46,203 nucleotides of DNA from Streptomyces sp. YIM 98790 (GCF_011421595.1 NZ_WTLH01000026.1:1-46203), one strand, 5' to 3'. Shown: positions 17,392 to 27,259, counted from the stretch's first letter. Numbers and translations: made by a program. The notes: generated by a model not told the origin, from the letters alone.

Positions 17392-17530
17392 ACGCGGCCG
17401 CCCCTGCGCCGGTGGCACCGGCTGTCAGTCCCACCCCCCACAATGGGTCACGCCCCTCCACCGCGGCACCACGGCCCGGCGGCACGGCGGCACCGCGGCA
17501 CGGCAACAAGGAAGGGCACGGCACACGGCA

Positions 17531-18739
17531 ATGCCAGTCTGGGACGACCTGGTCGGGCAGGACCGGGCCGCGGCGCAGCTCGCCGCCGCCGCCCGGGACG
17601 CCGACGCCTACGTCACCGCGCACGAGCGCGGCGAGCAGCCCCCGCTCACCGGCTCGGCCATGACCCACGCCTGGCTGTTCACCGGCCCGCCCGGCTCCGG
17701 CCGCACCGCCGCCGCCCGCGCCTTCGCCGCCGCCCTGCAGTGCGTCAGCCCCGACCGCGCGCTCGGCGGGCAGCCCGGCTGCGGCTTCTGCGACGGCTGC
17801 CACACCACCCTGGTCGGCACCCACGCGGACGTCGAGATCGTCCGCACCGACCTGCTCTCCATCGGCGTCAAGGACACCCGCGAGCTGGTCCGCCGGGCGC
17901 AGCTCTCCCCGGCCGGCGGACGCTGGCAGGTGATCGTCCTGGAAGATGCCGACCGCCTCACCGAAGGCGCCGGGAACGTCCTGCTCAAGGCCGTGGAGGA
18001 ACCTGCCCCGCGCACCGTCTGGCTGCTCTGCGCCCCCTCCATCGAGGACGTCCTGCCCACCATCCGTTCCCGCTGCCGCCTGCTCGCCCTGCGCACCCCC
18101 CCGGTGGAGGCGGTGGCCGACGCCCTGGTCCGCCGGGACGGCCTGGAGCCGGAGACGGCCGCCGAGGTCGCCCGCGCCACCCAGGGCCATCTGGAGCGCG
18201 CCCGCCGCCTGGCCACCGACGAGCGTGCCCGCGCCCGCCGCGCCGCCGTGCTCCGCGTTCCCGAGCGCGTCGCCGACATCGGCGGCTGCCTGCGCGCCGC
18301 CCAGGAACTGGTCGACACCGCCACCGAGGACGCCAGGGAACTCGCCGAGGGCGTCGACGCCAAGGAGACCGAGGAACTGCGCACCGCCCTCGGCGGCACC
18401 GAGGGGAAGCGCATGCCCCGCGGCACCGCCGGCCTGATGAAGGACCTGGAGGAGCGCCAGAAGCGCCGCGCCACCCGCGCCCAGCGGGACGCCCTGGACC
18501 AGGCCCTGACCGACCTGGCCGCCTTCTACCGGGACGTCCTGGCCCGGCAGTTCGGCACCGCCCCCGCCCTGGCCACCGGCGAGAGCGCCGCCGCCGTGGA
18601 GCGCCTCGCCGCCGCTTCCCGCTCCGAACAGACATTGCGCCGCCTCGAAGCCATCCTCCAGTGCCGGGAGGCCCTGGACCGCAATGTCGCGCCCCTGCTC
18701 GCCCTCGAAGCCATGACGCTCACCCTCCGCGCCGCCTGA
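17531..18739 (+). CDS. holB: DNA polymerase III subunit delta'
   Basis: Clamp-loader delta' protein of 402 residues. The AAA+ domain starts with the P-loop GPPGSGRT, where Arg replaces the usual Lys; delta' subunits do not hydrolyse ATP, so this is expected. A zinc module follows with cysteines CGFCDGC (from Cys84), then VIVLEDADRL in the Walker B position and the SRCR arginine-finger motif. Unlike E. coli, the C-terminal collar domain contains a charged helix around residues 275-325. The start is ATG 17531. Confidence 0.93.
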   Translation: MPVWDDLVGQDRAAAQLAAAARDADAYVTAHERGEQPPLTGSAMTHAWLFTGPPGSGRTAAARAFAAALQCVSPDRALGGQPGCGFCDGCHTTLVGTHADVEIVRTDLLSIGVKDTRELVRRAQLSPAGGRWQVIVLEDADRLTEGAGNVLLKAVEEPAPRTVWLLCAPSIEDVLPTIRSRCRLLALRTPPVEAVADALVRRDGLEPETAAEVARATQGHLERARRLATDERARARRAAVLRVPERVADIGGCLRAAQELVDTATEDARELAEGVDAKETEELRTALGGTEGKRMPRGTAGLMKDLEERQKRRATRAQRDALDQALTDLAAFYRDVLARQFGTAPALATGESAAAVERLAAASRSEQTLRRLEAILQCREALDRNVAPLLALEAMTLTLRAA

Positions 18740-18808
18740 CGCCCGCCACCGGTTACCCTCCTACCTCTGACCTCCGACGCCAACTCACCTTCCACCGACC
18801 GGGGTTCC

Positions 18809-20365
18809 ATGGCCACCGCCCACCCAGCACGCCGCCGCGCCCGCACCGCGCTGGCGGCCCTCACCGCCCTGCTGCTGCCCGCCTGCTCGGCGTTCGGCAG
18901 TGAACGCTCCCAGGGACCGGCCACCCCCGGCACCGGCAGCGCCACCGCCGCCCCCGCCGTCTCCGAGAGCCTGCGCCCCTACTACGAGCAGGAACTCAAC
19001 TGGCGCCCCTGCGACGAGCCGGGATTCCAGTGCGCCACCCTCAACGTCCCGCTGGACTACGGCGACATCGACCCGGCCGAGGACCTCCAGCTCTCCCTCT
19101 CCCGCCGCCGCGCCGGTTCCCCGGCGGACCGCATCGGCTCCCTGCTGCTCAACCCCGGCGGCCCCGGAGCCTCCGGCATCGGCTTCCTCCAGGGCTTCGC
19201 CGCCCACGGCCTGCCCGCCGACATCCGCTCCGGCTACGACCTGGTCGGCTTCGACCCGCGCGGCACCGGCCGCAGCGAGCCCGTCGCCTGCATGGACGGC
19301 GCCGCCATGGACGCCTTCACCGCCACCGACCGCACCCCCGACGACGACGCCGAGATCGATGCCCTCCTGGACGCCTTCACCGCCTTCGCCGAAAGCTGCC
19401 GGGACCGCTCCGGCCGCCTCCTGGAGCACATCTCCACCGAGAACGCCGCCCGCGACCTCGACATCCTCCGCGCCGTCCTGAACGACGACACCCTGCACTA
19501 CTACGGCGCCTCCTACGGCACCCTGCTCGGCGCCACCTACGCCGACCTCTTCCCCCACCGCGTCGGCCGCCTGGTCCTGGACGCCGCCGTCGACCCGTCC
19601 CTGTCCGCCTACGAGACCGACCTCCAGCAGGCCGCCGGCTTCGAGACCGCCCTCGCCTCCTTCCTGGCCTCCTGCCCCACCCTTGCCTCCGGCCCCTGCC
19701 CCCTCACCACCCCGGACTCCCTCTCCGCCCTCCTCACCCGGCTCGACGCCGACCCCCTCCCCACCAACGACCCCGGGCGCCCCCTCACCGAATCCCTCGC
19801 CCTCACCGGCGTGGCCATGGCCCTCTACTCGCCCTCCTCCTGGCCGCAGCTGCGCACCGCCCTCGCCGCAGCCATCGACGACGGCGACGGCGCCCCCCTG
19901 CTCGCGCTCTCCGACGCCTACCACGACCGCGGCCCCGACGGCAGCTACGGCACCCTGATGTACGCCTTCCCGGCCATCTCCTGCCTGGACCACCCCCCGG
20001 CCCTCACCGGCCCCGACGCCGTGGTCTCCGCCCTGCCCGACTTCACCGCCGCCTCGCCCACCTTCGGCGCCGACTTCGCCTGGTCCACCCTCCTGTGCGC
20101 CTCCTGGCCCGTCCCCTCCCCGCACGAGCCGGGCCCCGTCACCGCCCCGGGCACCCCGCCGATCCTCGTCCTCGGCACCACCCGCGACCCGGCCACCCCC
20201 CACGCCTGGGCCGAGTCCCTCGCCTCCCAGCTGGGGACCGGCGTCCTCCTCACCCACGACGGCGACGGCCACGGCGCCTACCCCGGCACCACCTGCGTCA
20301 ACGACGCCGTCAACGCCTACCTCCTCACCGGCACCACCCCGCCCCCGGACACCACCTGCACCTGA
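18809..20365 (+). CDS. Secreted S33 peptidase lipoprotein (tripeptidyl aminopeptidase Tap-like)
   Basis: Alpha/beta hydrolase of 518 residues. A basic N-terminus (RRRAR), hydrophobic helix and lipobox LLPAC (Cys26) indicate export and lipidation. The oxyanion motif is NPGGPGASG. The triad is Ser235 in GASYG, Asp460 in TRDPATP and His488 in GDGHGAY. The Tap-like C-terminal domain covers about residues 400-510. These enzymes remove short peptides from the N-termini of secreted proteins or peptides. It lies 70 bases after holB on the same strand. Confidence 0.92.
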   Translation: MATAHPARRRARTALAALTALLLPACSAFGSERSQGPATPGTGSATAAPAVSESLRPYYEQELNWRPCDEPGFQCATLNVPLDYGDIDPAEDLQLSLSRRRAGSPADRIGSLLLNPGGPGASGIGFLQGFAAHGLPADIRSGYDLVGFDPRGTGRSEPVACMDGAAMDAFTATDRTPDDDAEIDALLDAFTAFAESCRDRSGRLLEHISTENAARDLDILRAVLNDDTLHYYGASYGTLLGATYADLFPHRVGRLVLDAAVDPSLSAYETDLQQAAGFETALASFLASCPTLASGPCPLTTPDSLSALLTRLDADPLPTNDPGRPLTESLALTGVAMALYSPSSWPQLRTALAAAIDDGDGAPLLALSDAYHDRGPDGSYGTLMYAFPAISCLDHPPALTGPDAVVSALPDFTAASPTFGADFAWSTLLCASWPVPSPHEPGPVTAPGTPPILVLGTTRDPATPHAWAESLASQLGTGVLLTHDGDGHGAYPGTTCVNDAVNAYLLTGTTPPPDTTCT

Positions 20366-20412
20366 CCCCGGCGCACCCCACCCCTCGCCTTGTGTAAACT
20401 GACCACCGCCCC

Positions 20413-20489
20413 GCCGCCTTAGCTCAGTCGGCCAGAGCGACGCACTCGTAATGCGTAGGTCAAGGGTTCGATTCCCTTAGGCGGCTCCA
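20413..20489 (+). tRNA. tRNA-Thr (anticodon CGT), CCA encoded
   Basis: Full cloverleaf. The seven-base acceptor stem GCCGCCT (20413-20419) pairs with AGGCGGC (20479-20485), the discriminator is T20486 and CCA follows at 20487-20489. The D arm is AGCTCAGTCGGCCAGAGC, the anticodon loop is CTCGTAA and the T arm is AGGGTTCGATTCCCT. It reads ACG codons. A TAAACT hexamer at 20395-20400 may be its -10 box. Accessory DNA begins straight after it, so its 3' end is a candidate integration site. Confidence 0.97.
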
Positions 20490-20490
20490 C

Positions 20491-20525
20491 AAAGGCCAGG
20501 TCAGGCCCCCTCTGACCTGGCCTTT
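20491..20525 (+). terminator. Terminator after tRNA-Thr
   Basis: Perfect 14-bp arms (20491-20504 and 20512-20525) around a seven-base loop, starting two bases after the CCA. The 190 bases that follow, up to the next gene, hold no recognisable gene. Confidence 0.88.
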
Positions 20526-20717
20526 ACCCTTCCCTTCCCCTGACACCCGCCGAAGGCTGTGGCTGGGAACGCGAGATCGAACGCCACGAGTCCTTGCCGA
20601 CCGCATCACCAGCCTCCTTGATGAGCCGGGCGAGCCCCATGACGAGCCTGCCGACTGAGCCGCGAGACCGGTTGCAGGCTGGTTGAACCGCGTCGCCCAG
20701 GACAGGAGGATTCACCC

Positions 20718-21340
20718 ATGCGTTACGCCCATGAGGACCGCGAGTTGCTGCGCCTTGTCCGCCGCTACGTCGTGCCGGGACAGCGTTATCTCAAACTCGG
20801 CGGTGGCATCCTTGGCATGACCGGACGCGAGCGCGCCGCGTTCGCCCGGAAGCTGGGCGACGACGCGAACAAGATCGCATCCTACGAACTGGGCGCGCTA
20901 CTCGAAGGGGGATGGCGCGAGCGCCAAACCGCGGCATGGTTCATCGCCGTAGCCCGCAGAACCGAATTTCGCGCACGTCTCGGTGAACTCCTGCTCGCCA
21001 GCGAAGTCTGCTTCGCAGGCCAGGCATACTCGTCGCCCTGGCCACCTTCGGCACGCCCGCGGACGCCGACCTTCTGGCCGCCTACCTCGATCGATATCTG
21101 CGCTGCCCGGACCTCGACTGCGACCAGGCAGCCGCCCTGGGGGCACTCCTGTACCTTGACACCAAACTCGGCCATGATCAGGCGACCCGATTCCTCGAGC
21201 CAGGCGGCCTTTGGCAGCAGTGGGTCGATGGGCCGCGCAGCCAGGGCTACGACGTCCCAGACAACTACCGCGAGATTATCGGCCAATTGTGTGCTTTCGC
21301 TGCCGAAAGTGCCGGTCAGGCCACTGGAGCGAATCGATGA
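20718..21340 (+). pseudogene. DUF6000 family protein, frameshifted
   Basis: ATG 20718 with AGGAGGA upstream opens a DUF6000-like protein (MRYAHEDRELLRLVRRYVVP, then the GGGILGMTGRERAAFARKLG segment). At about 21027-21034 the reading frame must move by -1 to continue: downstream, VALATFGTPADADLLAAYLD and then IIGQLCAFA read on to the TGA at 21338-21340. One base is missing in TACTCGTCGCC, where TAC, one residue, GTC GCC would be expected. With the shift repaired the product would be about 207 residues, the normal size. DUF6000 proteins have no known function. Either a real lesion or a sequencing error. Confidence 0.8.
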
Positions 21341-21718
21341 CTGCGCGCTCGGCAGGGTGACAACCTGATCGAAGGAAGCCACCACCGCAGACGCAAGACT
21401 GTCTACGCGCTCCCGGCGGTGGGGCGCTCCGACATCGGAGGTCCGAAGCATGCTGCATCGAGTAACGCGCCCGAGGTCGACCAGGGACCCGAGTACGGAA
21501 TCCAGAGTCGCGCAGCAGGTAGGGCAAGCGTGGTAGTACCCCGGCCACATCTCTCCGGAGCTACCTTCGCCGGTTGTCCGGACGACAACCGTGAGGCCGG
21601 AAACCATCTGGGATCGGGTAACTCATCGATCTACGATTCGTGCCGTCTGTGACATCCGCTCTGGAGGTCCAGACCCGTAGACGTCAGTAGAGGTGGGACC
21701 GCATGAGAGGAGAGATTG
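21341..21718. other. Gap without a recognised gene
   Basis: The 378 bases between the DUF6000 remnant and the S1 protease. A minus-strand frame runs through it and on into antisense of the DUF6000 gene, but it resembles no known protein. The protease promoter should lie in the last 100 bases; no clear hexamers are seen. Confidence 0.4.
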
Positions 21719-23041
21719 ATGCCCCCACGCATGTCCCGTAGTTCGGCTGCGAGGATTTGTGTGATCGCTCTGACGTTGCTCGTGATACCCGCATCCTTAT
21801 CGGGAAGGGAGTACGGACCGCCCGATCCCGGAGTGATCCCGGCGTCGGCCACAGCGGAAAACCGTGTCATTCCCGATATGGGTGCCAAGAGCGAAACTCC
21901 GACCGCGGAGGAGATTCTCTCCGACCCTCGGTTGTTGGGCCAAGCAGCAGCTCAGCAGGTCGCCGACACGGTCCGTACCACTGTCGAGGAGAAAAACCTG
22001 ACCGGCTTCGTGGACGCCAAAGTCGCCGCCGATTCCGTCGAAATTCTATGGCACGGTAAAGTGCCGGGAGCCATCAGGAGGATCGTCGAACGGACGGACG
22101 ACGTCACGGTGACCCTCACACCGTCGGCGTACTCGCTGGCTGAGATCGATGCGGCTGTGGAGGCTCTGCTTGGCGAACTGGCGGAGCACTCCAGCGACGG
22201 GGTGGTCATGGTGGGGCCGACGAATGACTACGCTGCCCTGCAGGTCACTCTCGCTGAGCAGGCGACCAGAACTTTCCGCGCGCTGCCCAAGGAGTCACTG
22301 GGTATCCCAGTCGTCTACACGGACGGCCCGACCGCGGTTCCGGCGGTTCGCTGGGATGACACATCTCCCTTCTGGGGAGGCAGCGTGATCACCAACTCCT
22401 TCTCGGATTGCAGTACCGCCTTCGCCGTACGCCATGCGAACCAACAGAAGGGACTGCTCACGGCTGAGCACTGCCACAATCCCTCGGCGGGGAACACCTG
22501 GGTTGTGGCATTGGGTGGCCGCCCGGTCGGAGACCGTTACGCGTGGAACCGGGCGCGAGACGCCATGACCCTCTCCGGCGCCGATTACGCCAATCGCATC
22601 TATATCGGTCCATGGAACTCCGGGGTCAATCAGAGCCGTCCGGTGCACGGTGCCATTAACCCGAGTGTGGGTACCTTCGTCTTTCACTCGGGCGGCTACT
22701 CGGGGGCGCATGTGCTTCTGGTGGAAGCGGTGCGGCAGTACGTCATGATTCCGGATCGGAACGGCGAGCTGTACACCGTGGGGCCGGGCTTCGTCACCAG
22801 GGACGCAGATGGGCTCGCCTCCGTCGGCCAAGGTGACAGCGGCGGACCGGTGGCGGGGGTGTACAACGACGATCCCACCAAGGTGACTGCTCGCGGCCTG
22901 ATATCCGCCATCTTCCTGGGCGACGATGTGGAGGGTCCGTGCCAGGGCGTTCCCATTGTGCGTCGCTGTTCTTCGCTGTCGTTCCACATCGGTATCGACA
23001 ACATTGAGACGGCCATGAACCTCACGGTTCTCACCAGCTAG
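21719..23041 (+). CDS. Secreted chymotrypsin-like (S1) serine protease with propeptide
   Basis: A 440-residue preproenzyme. Residues 1-30 are a signal peptide (RSSAARICVIALTLLVIPAS). Residues 60-210 form a propeptide-like region with a repeated strand-helix pattern. The catalytic part has the His box LLTAEHC (His251) and the Ser box GQGDSGGP (Ser374). The Asp is likely in the segment RDAMTLSGADYANR but is not certain. This layout fits streptogrisin/alpha-lytic-type enzymes, whose prodomain is a folding chaperone. Start ATG 21719 has AGAGGAGAG upstream; TTG 21716 is in frame. Likely role: extracellular protein degradation. Confidence 0.88.
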   Translation: MPPRMSRSSAARICVIALTLLVIPASLSGREYGPPDPGVIPASATAENRVIPDMGAKSETPTAEEILSDPRLLGQAAAQQVADTVRTTVEEKNLTGFVDAKVAADSVEILWHGKVPGAIRRIVERTDDVTVTLTPSAYSLAEIDAAVEALLGELAEHSSDGVVMVGPTNDYAALQVTLAEQATRTFRALPKESLGIPVVYTDGPTAVPAVRWDDTSPFWGGSVITNSFSDCSTAFAVRHANQQKGLLTAEHCHNPSAGNTWVVALGGRPVGDRYAWNRARDAMTLSGADYANRIYIGPWNSGVNQSRPVHGAINPSVGTFVFHSGGYSGAHVLLVEAVRQYVMIPDRNGELYTVGPGFVTRDADGLASVGQGDSGGPVAGVYNDDPTKVTARGLISAIFLGDDVEGPCQGVPIVRRCSSLSFHIGIDNIETAMNLTVLTS

Positions 23042-23050
23042 CCCTGACCG

Positions 23051-23092
23051 GGCAGGGCGGCGACAGCTGGGCATGTGAGCCGCCGCCCTGCC
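23051..23092 (+). terminator. Hairpin after the S1 protease
   Basis: Perfect 12-bp arms (23051-23062 and 23081-23092) with an 18-base loop, ten bases after the protease stop. The next gene starts 35 bases later on the same strand, so this may be a partial terminator that sets their ratio. Confidence 0.65.
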
Positions 23093-23126
23093 GCGGCGGA
23101 CAGGACCCGGCGGAGACGGAGAAACC

Positions 23127-23609
23127 ATGACGGAGGACGGGCACCGGGAAGAGGTGGACGTGGGCATGGAGGCGGCCTGCCGTGACATCGAAGCCCTGGG
23201 CGTGCGGGACTACCCCGAGGTGTTCACCGGATGTCTTCTCCACGGCGACGAACTGCACGTCTACCGCACCGCTACGGGGAGCACAGGACTGGAGGACACC
23301 ATCGCCCAGTGCTTCCCCCACCTGCGGGTGAGATATGTGGCCTCGCAACGAAGCTGGTCACAGCTGGACGCGGTGCTGCAGGAGGTGCTGAGCGAAGCGA
23401 CGCAGTGGCAGGACGCCGGCATCCGAATCGCAACTGTGGGGCACGACATCACCAGCGGCGTGATCACGGTTTCCACTCCGGATGTCGACCGTGCCCGCCG
23501 ACTGCTGACTGAGCGTTACGGCAACGCCATACGAGTTGAATCGCTGATGGCACGCCCCTTGCCGGCCAGGCCGCGACATCTCCGGGAGCCACCACCGGCA
23601 GGTTCGTGA
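23127..23609 (+). CDS. Uncharacterised protein resembling a free-standing protease propeptide
   Basis: A 160-residue protein with no signal peptide and no membrane helix. It has a strand-rich first half (GCLLHGDELHVYRTATGS) and then helix/strand units (WSQLDAVLQEVLSEA, IRIATVGHDITSGVITVST, DVDRARRLLTERYGNAIRVE). The last unit, a strand, then a helix with arginines, then a strand ending in RVE, matches the pattern of propeptide units in S1 proteases, including the prodomain of the gene just upstream. It begins 85 bases after that gene, probably in the same transcript. A role as inhibitor or chaperone for the protease is inference only. Start ATG 23127. Confidence 0.7.
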   Translation: MTEDGHREEVDVGMEAACRDIEALGVRDYPEVFTGCLLHGDELHVYRTATGSTGLEDTIAQCFPHLRVRYVASQRSWSQLDAVLQEVLSEATQWQDAGIRIATVGHDITSGVITVSTPDVDRARRLLTERYGNAIRVESLMARPLPARPRHLREPPPAGS

Positions 23610-23733
23610 GTTGATGCGATGTGGTGGCAGGTGCAAGCGCCAAGTTCCGGTTCGTGGGGGTAGGTAGCCGCTCGTGAAGGGTGTCGTTCTGAGCGAGCCA
23701 TGGCGGGTAGGGGAGCGCGGTGACCTGGGGGTG

Positions 23734-24913
23734 TCATGCACGTTTCCGTTGGGTAGTGCGACGTGCGGGGTGGGTCGCGCTGGACGCGGATGGCACAGCA
23801 GCGGGCCGGTTGACGCGGAACTGCTGGCTGCGGGCGCGGGCGGCCTGCGCCCGTATGGACGGGGCCCGGGTGGGTGGTTGTGCTGGCCTGTCCTCGGGCG
23901 GCGGTTCGGATGTGGCCTGCCGCCAACGGGTGCTGACCTCGTCCAGTGGGCGGAGGGCGTGGAGCGCGCGGCCGATCAGGCGGCCGGGGGTGAGGGCGTC
24001 GTTCTCGGCCAGAGAGCGGACGGTCCGCGCCGAGGCGGCGGCGACGCGGAGCAGGGATGCCCGGAGGACTTGTTCGGCCAGGTACTCGACTGAGCCGGCG
24101 CTGATGCCGGTGTCGAGGTCGCGGACCTCGTCGCTGGTTACGGTTCCGTCGGCGAGTAGCCCTCGCCGCTGGGCCTCCCAGAGCAGCGTGAGGCTGTCGA
24201 CGGGGTCGCCCCGGTGGTGGAGGGCAGTCAGACAGAGGTAGAGCGGGCCATGCGCGGGAAGGGCAAAGTCCGCCGGACGCAGCCAGGGCGCTACCTCGTC
24301 GAGGCCGTCCGGGCGGGCGATCAGCGCGGAGAGCAGTAGCCGTTCCTCCGCCACCGCTTTCGCCTCCGGAGAACGATGCTCGGCGTCAGCCGGGCACGGT
24401 GTGGAACCGTGTGAGGTGGAGCCGGGTTCTGTTCCCCATCGCCGGCGGAGGTTGGTGAGGGATTCGGTGAGCACCTGGGCGTAGTGCAGGGGTGTCCTCG
24501 ACCTCGCTGCGAGCAGCGTCGGTGCGGGCGGCTTGGTGGAGCCGGATGGCGTGCTCGGTGACGCGGCGGTGGATCGCGCCCTCCAGGACCATGCGCCCGT
24601 AGAAGGGAGCGTGCCGGGGGCGGGGGCAGGCCCGGACGAGGGAGTGGGCGTATGCCGATGTGAGTCCTCGGACGTGCTGGCCGGCCTCGGTGACCGCGTC
24701 GTTCACCCAGGACAGGGACGTCGCCGTGTCAGCGGCGGAAGTCATGCCGGGGTGGCCGTCCCGGTGGAGTTTGAGCAGGGCTGCGTAGAGCGCCTGGTGC
24801 ATCGGGTGGTGGAAGTGGTCCGGTTCCAGCCAGCCCGAGAGCCCAGCCACCCGCTCCGGTTCGAGCAGTGCCGCTCCCAGCACCGCCTGCTCGGCCTTAT
24901 GCAACGGCTTCAT
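23734..24913 (-). pseudogene. DnaB-N-like domain protein of a conjugative element, frameshifted
   Basis: Starts at ATG 24913, overlapping the TraG-like stop by four bases. The first part has a DnaB-N-like repeat (KAEQAVLGAALLEPERVAG, then HHPMHQALYAALLKL). The frame breaks near 24489-24492, where a run of four G on the plus strand holds one base too many. Read through, the protein continues into a second DnaB-N-like unit (AEERLLLSALIARPDGLDEV, then PLYLCLTALHHRGD) and ends at 23734 in a basic tail. Intact relatives of this kind sit beside TraG/VirD4 genes in Streptomyces elements. It lacks the helicase ATPase domain, so it is probably an accessory protein. Confidence 0.75.
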
Positions 24914-26339
24914 GCCGTCTGCCCGAAGTCATGGCAGGTGGGTCGGCCCTTGGCGAGGGCGCGGTCGGTGATGGCGGCGGTCGCGCGTGCGGAGGCGGCG
25001 CTGAGCCGCTGGGCGTCCGGCTCGCGGTACCAGGGTTTGAGGTTGATCAGTGCCGGCCGCACTCCGGTGGCCAGGAGCAGGGCGGAGCCCTTGGGCAGTG
25101 CGCGGATGGCGTCCGCGGCCAGGATGCGTTCCTGGCGCATTGAGACCGAGGTGGAGCGGCCGGAGGCGCCGTGCGACTTGGAGACGGTCTGCACGTCGTG
25201 GTCGCCGACCAGGCGGGAGAGTTTGTCGGCGAAGTCGGCGTCGTCGATTCCGGAACCGATCAGCTTGACGGTGGCCGCGGACCACAGGGCGTCCATGCCG
25301 GCCTCGCTCCACACCCGCACGCCCTGCCGGTAGGACTGCAGGATCGTGATGGGGATGACGCCTCGGCTGCCGAGGTGCGAGTACAGGTCGGGCAGATCGC
25401 TGATCTTGCAGACGTTGGCGGCCTCGTCGAGGATCGCCAGCAGGGGTGGGTCGAGGCGTCCGCCGTCGCGTTCGGCCTGTGCCACGGCGGCGCGCATGAC
25501 GGCGTCGGTCGCGGCGGCGATGATCGCCGAGGCCGAGCCGCCGCCGTCCTTGGACAGCAGGAGAGTGTGTCGGTGCTGGTGGCGAACTCCCGGGGCCGGA
25601 ACTGCGGGATATCGGCGGTGGGGGTGACCCAGGCGGCGATGTCCGGATCGAGGAGGCAGGCGGCGTACTGGCGGGCGGTTTCGAAGATGCCGTCGCGGGT
25701 CTCCACTGCGCCGGCCACGGTTCCCTGGAGCTGGGCGGCGACGGCGTGCAGCCCGGCGTCCTGGAGCACGTCGACCGGGGTGCGGTCGGCGGGGGAGGCG
25801 AGCCAGCCCAGCACGTCGGTGATCGGCCTGCCGTCCCGGGCCGCCGCGAGGAACAGCGCGGTGAGCGTGTTCGCCGCCGCGGTGGACCAGAAGTCACCGG
25901 AGGTGGATTCGTCCACTGAGGCGGTCACGAAGTGCTGGGCCAGGCGGCGGGCACCGGCCAGATCGTGGGCGTCGGCGAGGATGTCCCACCACATCTCGCG
26001 GGGCGCGTGGGCGATCTGCTGGGGGTCGAGTGTCCAGACGGTGCCGAGCTCGGCCCTCATCTCCAGCGTCGCCGTGTAGGCGTCCCGTGCTGCCTTGTTG
26101 GAGGTCAGCAGTACCGGCCCGGGGGCGCGGAGGATAGCGGGGATGGCCAGTCCGGACGTCTTGCCGGAGCGGGGAGCCATGATCGCCAGGAGCACGTCCT
26201 CCCACGAGGAGCGGACCTCGTCCTCACACGGGGGAAGCGTGCCGAGCAGCACGCCCCGGTCCTCCGGACGAATGTGCCGGGGCTTGTGCCCGGACAGACT
26301 CGGCCGCAGCTCGGCGGCCTTGGCGGCTGACTGCCTGGG
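24910..26339 (-). pseudogene. TraG/VirD4-like conjugative coupling ATPase, 5'-truncated and frameshifted
   Basis: The recognisable protein begins at SAAKAAELRPSLSGHKPR (about 26330) without the N-terminal membrane helices that intact relatives carry. It then has the Walker A region AIMAPRSGKTSGLAIPA. A one-base loss near 25561-25568 shifts the frame. Beyond it come LLSKDGGGSASAI, the Walker B-like LLAILDEAANVCKI, then ILQSYRQGVRVW and GSALLLATGVRPALI, down to the TGA at 24910. VirD4-type ATPases couple relaxase-bound DNA to the transfer channel. With no anchor and a broken frame, this copy cannot be functional. Confidence 0.82.
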
Positions 26340-27259
26340 CAGCAGCGCCGCGAGCTCCCGTCGACCGGCGAGGCCGGCGACGCCCAGGACCCGGCGGCCG
26401 GCATCCGCCCCGCCGACCCCCTCCGGGCGGCCGAGCACACAGCCCGCGCCACCCTCCCCGTCCTCCGCAACGGCGAGGACCCCGCCGCCCAGGCCCACCT
26501 GGCCGCCTACGGTGAACTCCTTCACAACGCCGCCCTCATCAGCCGGGATGCCGCCCGGCGCGAGTTCGCGCTCGCCGCGGCTGCCTTCGACCGCGCCACC
26601 CGCTCCGCCATCCGGGCCGAGCACCGCGCGGCAGCCCGTCTGCGCACGGCAGCCAAGGACCTCCTCTACGAGGTGACCTCCGACCGAGACGGAGCCGCCT
26701 TCAGCGCCCTTCTCTCCACCCTGATCCTCATCACCATCGCCGCCGCCAACTGGCACGAGCGGCGGCACCACGAGCAGCAGGTCGCCGCCGCCCGGCAAGC
26801 CCTCTCCCACCTGGAGAACGCCTACGGCCACATCAGTCGGCCCCACCTCGCCGCGTCCATGGCCCACGCGCCCGTACCCACGGAACTCAGCCCTTACGAG
26901 GCCATGCTGCGCGCCACCCTCCCGGCCCACGCCGACCGCATCCTCGCCGACCCCGCCTGGCCCGCCCTGGCCGCCGCCCTCTCCCACACCGAGCGAGCCG
27001 GCCACGACCCGCCGCCACCCTCGCTACCGCAGCAGCCCAACGCGAACTCGACACAGCCCACGCCCCCGCTCACGTCGTCATCTGGCGCATTGAGGGCAAG
27101 CGGGAGGCGCAGGACACCAGCCAGAAATGCAGGTCTGCCCCTCGCGCCTTTGCAGACCAGCACCCGGCGCCCTCGTTCGCGTTGATCTTGCTGCGCAGGG
27201 CACCGGCTTCCGAGCCGGTGCAGCCTTGTGCACCGCCGACCTTCTGTCTTCCGGGGTGA
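26331..27259 (+). pseudogene. Relaxase C-terminal remnant, 5'-truncated and frameshifted
   Basis: Plus-strand frame 0 opens right after a TGA at 26328 with no start codon and reads AAEHTARATLPVLRNGED, then a long Ala/Arg-rich helical region (ALAAAAFDRATRSAIRAE), then a hydrophobic helix (ALLSTLILITIAAANW). This is the pattern of the C-terminal part of Streptomyces mobilization relaxases; the nuclease domain is absent. Near 27010 a base is missing, and the frame moves to read AATLATAAAQRELDTAHA, ending at TGA 27257-27259. It faces head to head with the truncated TraG-like gene, and both are cut at the same junction. Confidence 0.65.

Noticed and set aside
14305..17418. Minus-strand frame of more than 1000 codons across the tmk fusion
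   Set aside because: Shadow frame: repetitive Gly/Leu/Gln product, no motifs, and the plus strand encodes an unmistakable kinase fusion.
20882..21607. Minus-strand frame of 241 codons over the DUF6000 region
   Set aside because: Half of it is antisense to the DUF6000 gene, and the rest resembles no protein I know. The plus strand gives a better explanation.
23734..24913. Calling the DnaB-N-like gene a replicative helicase
   Set aside because: It has two DnaB N-terminal-like units but no RecA-type ATPase domain, and it is frameshifted.
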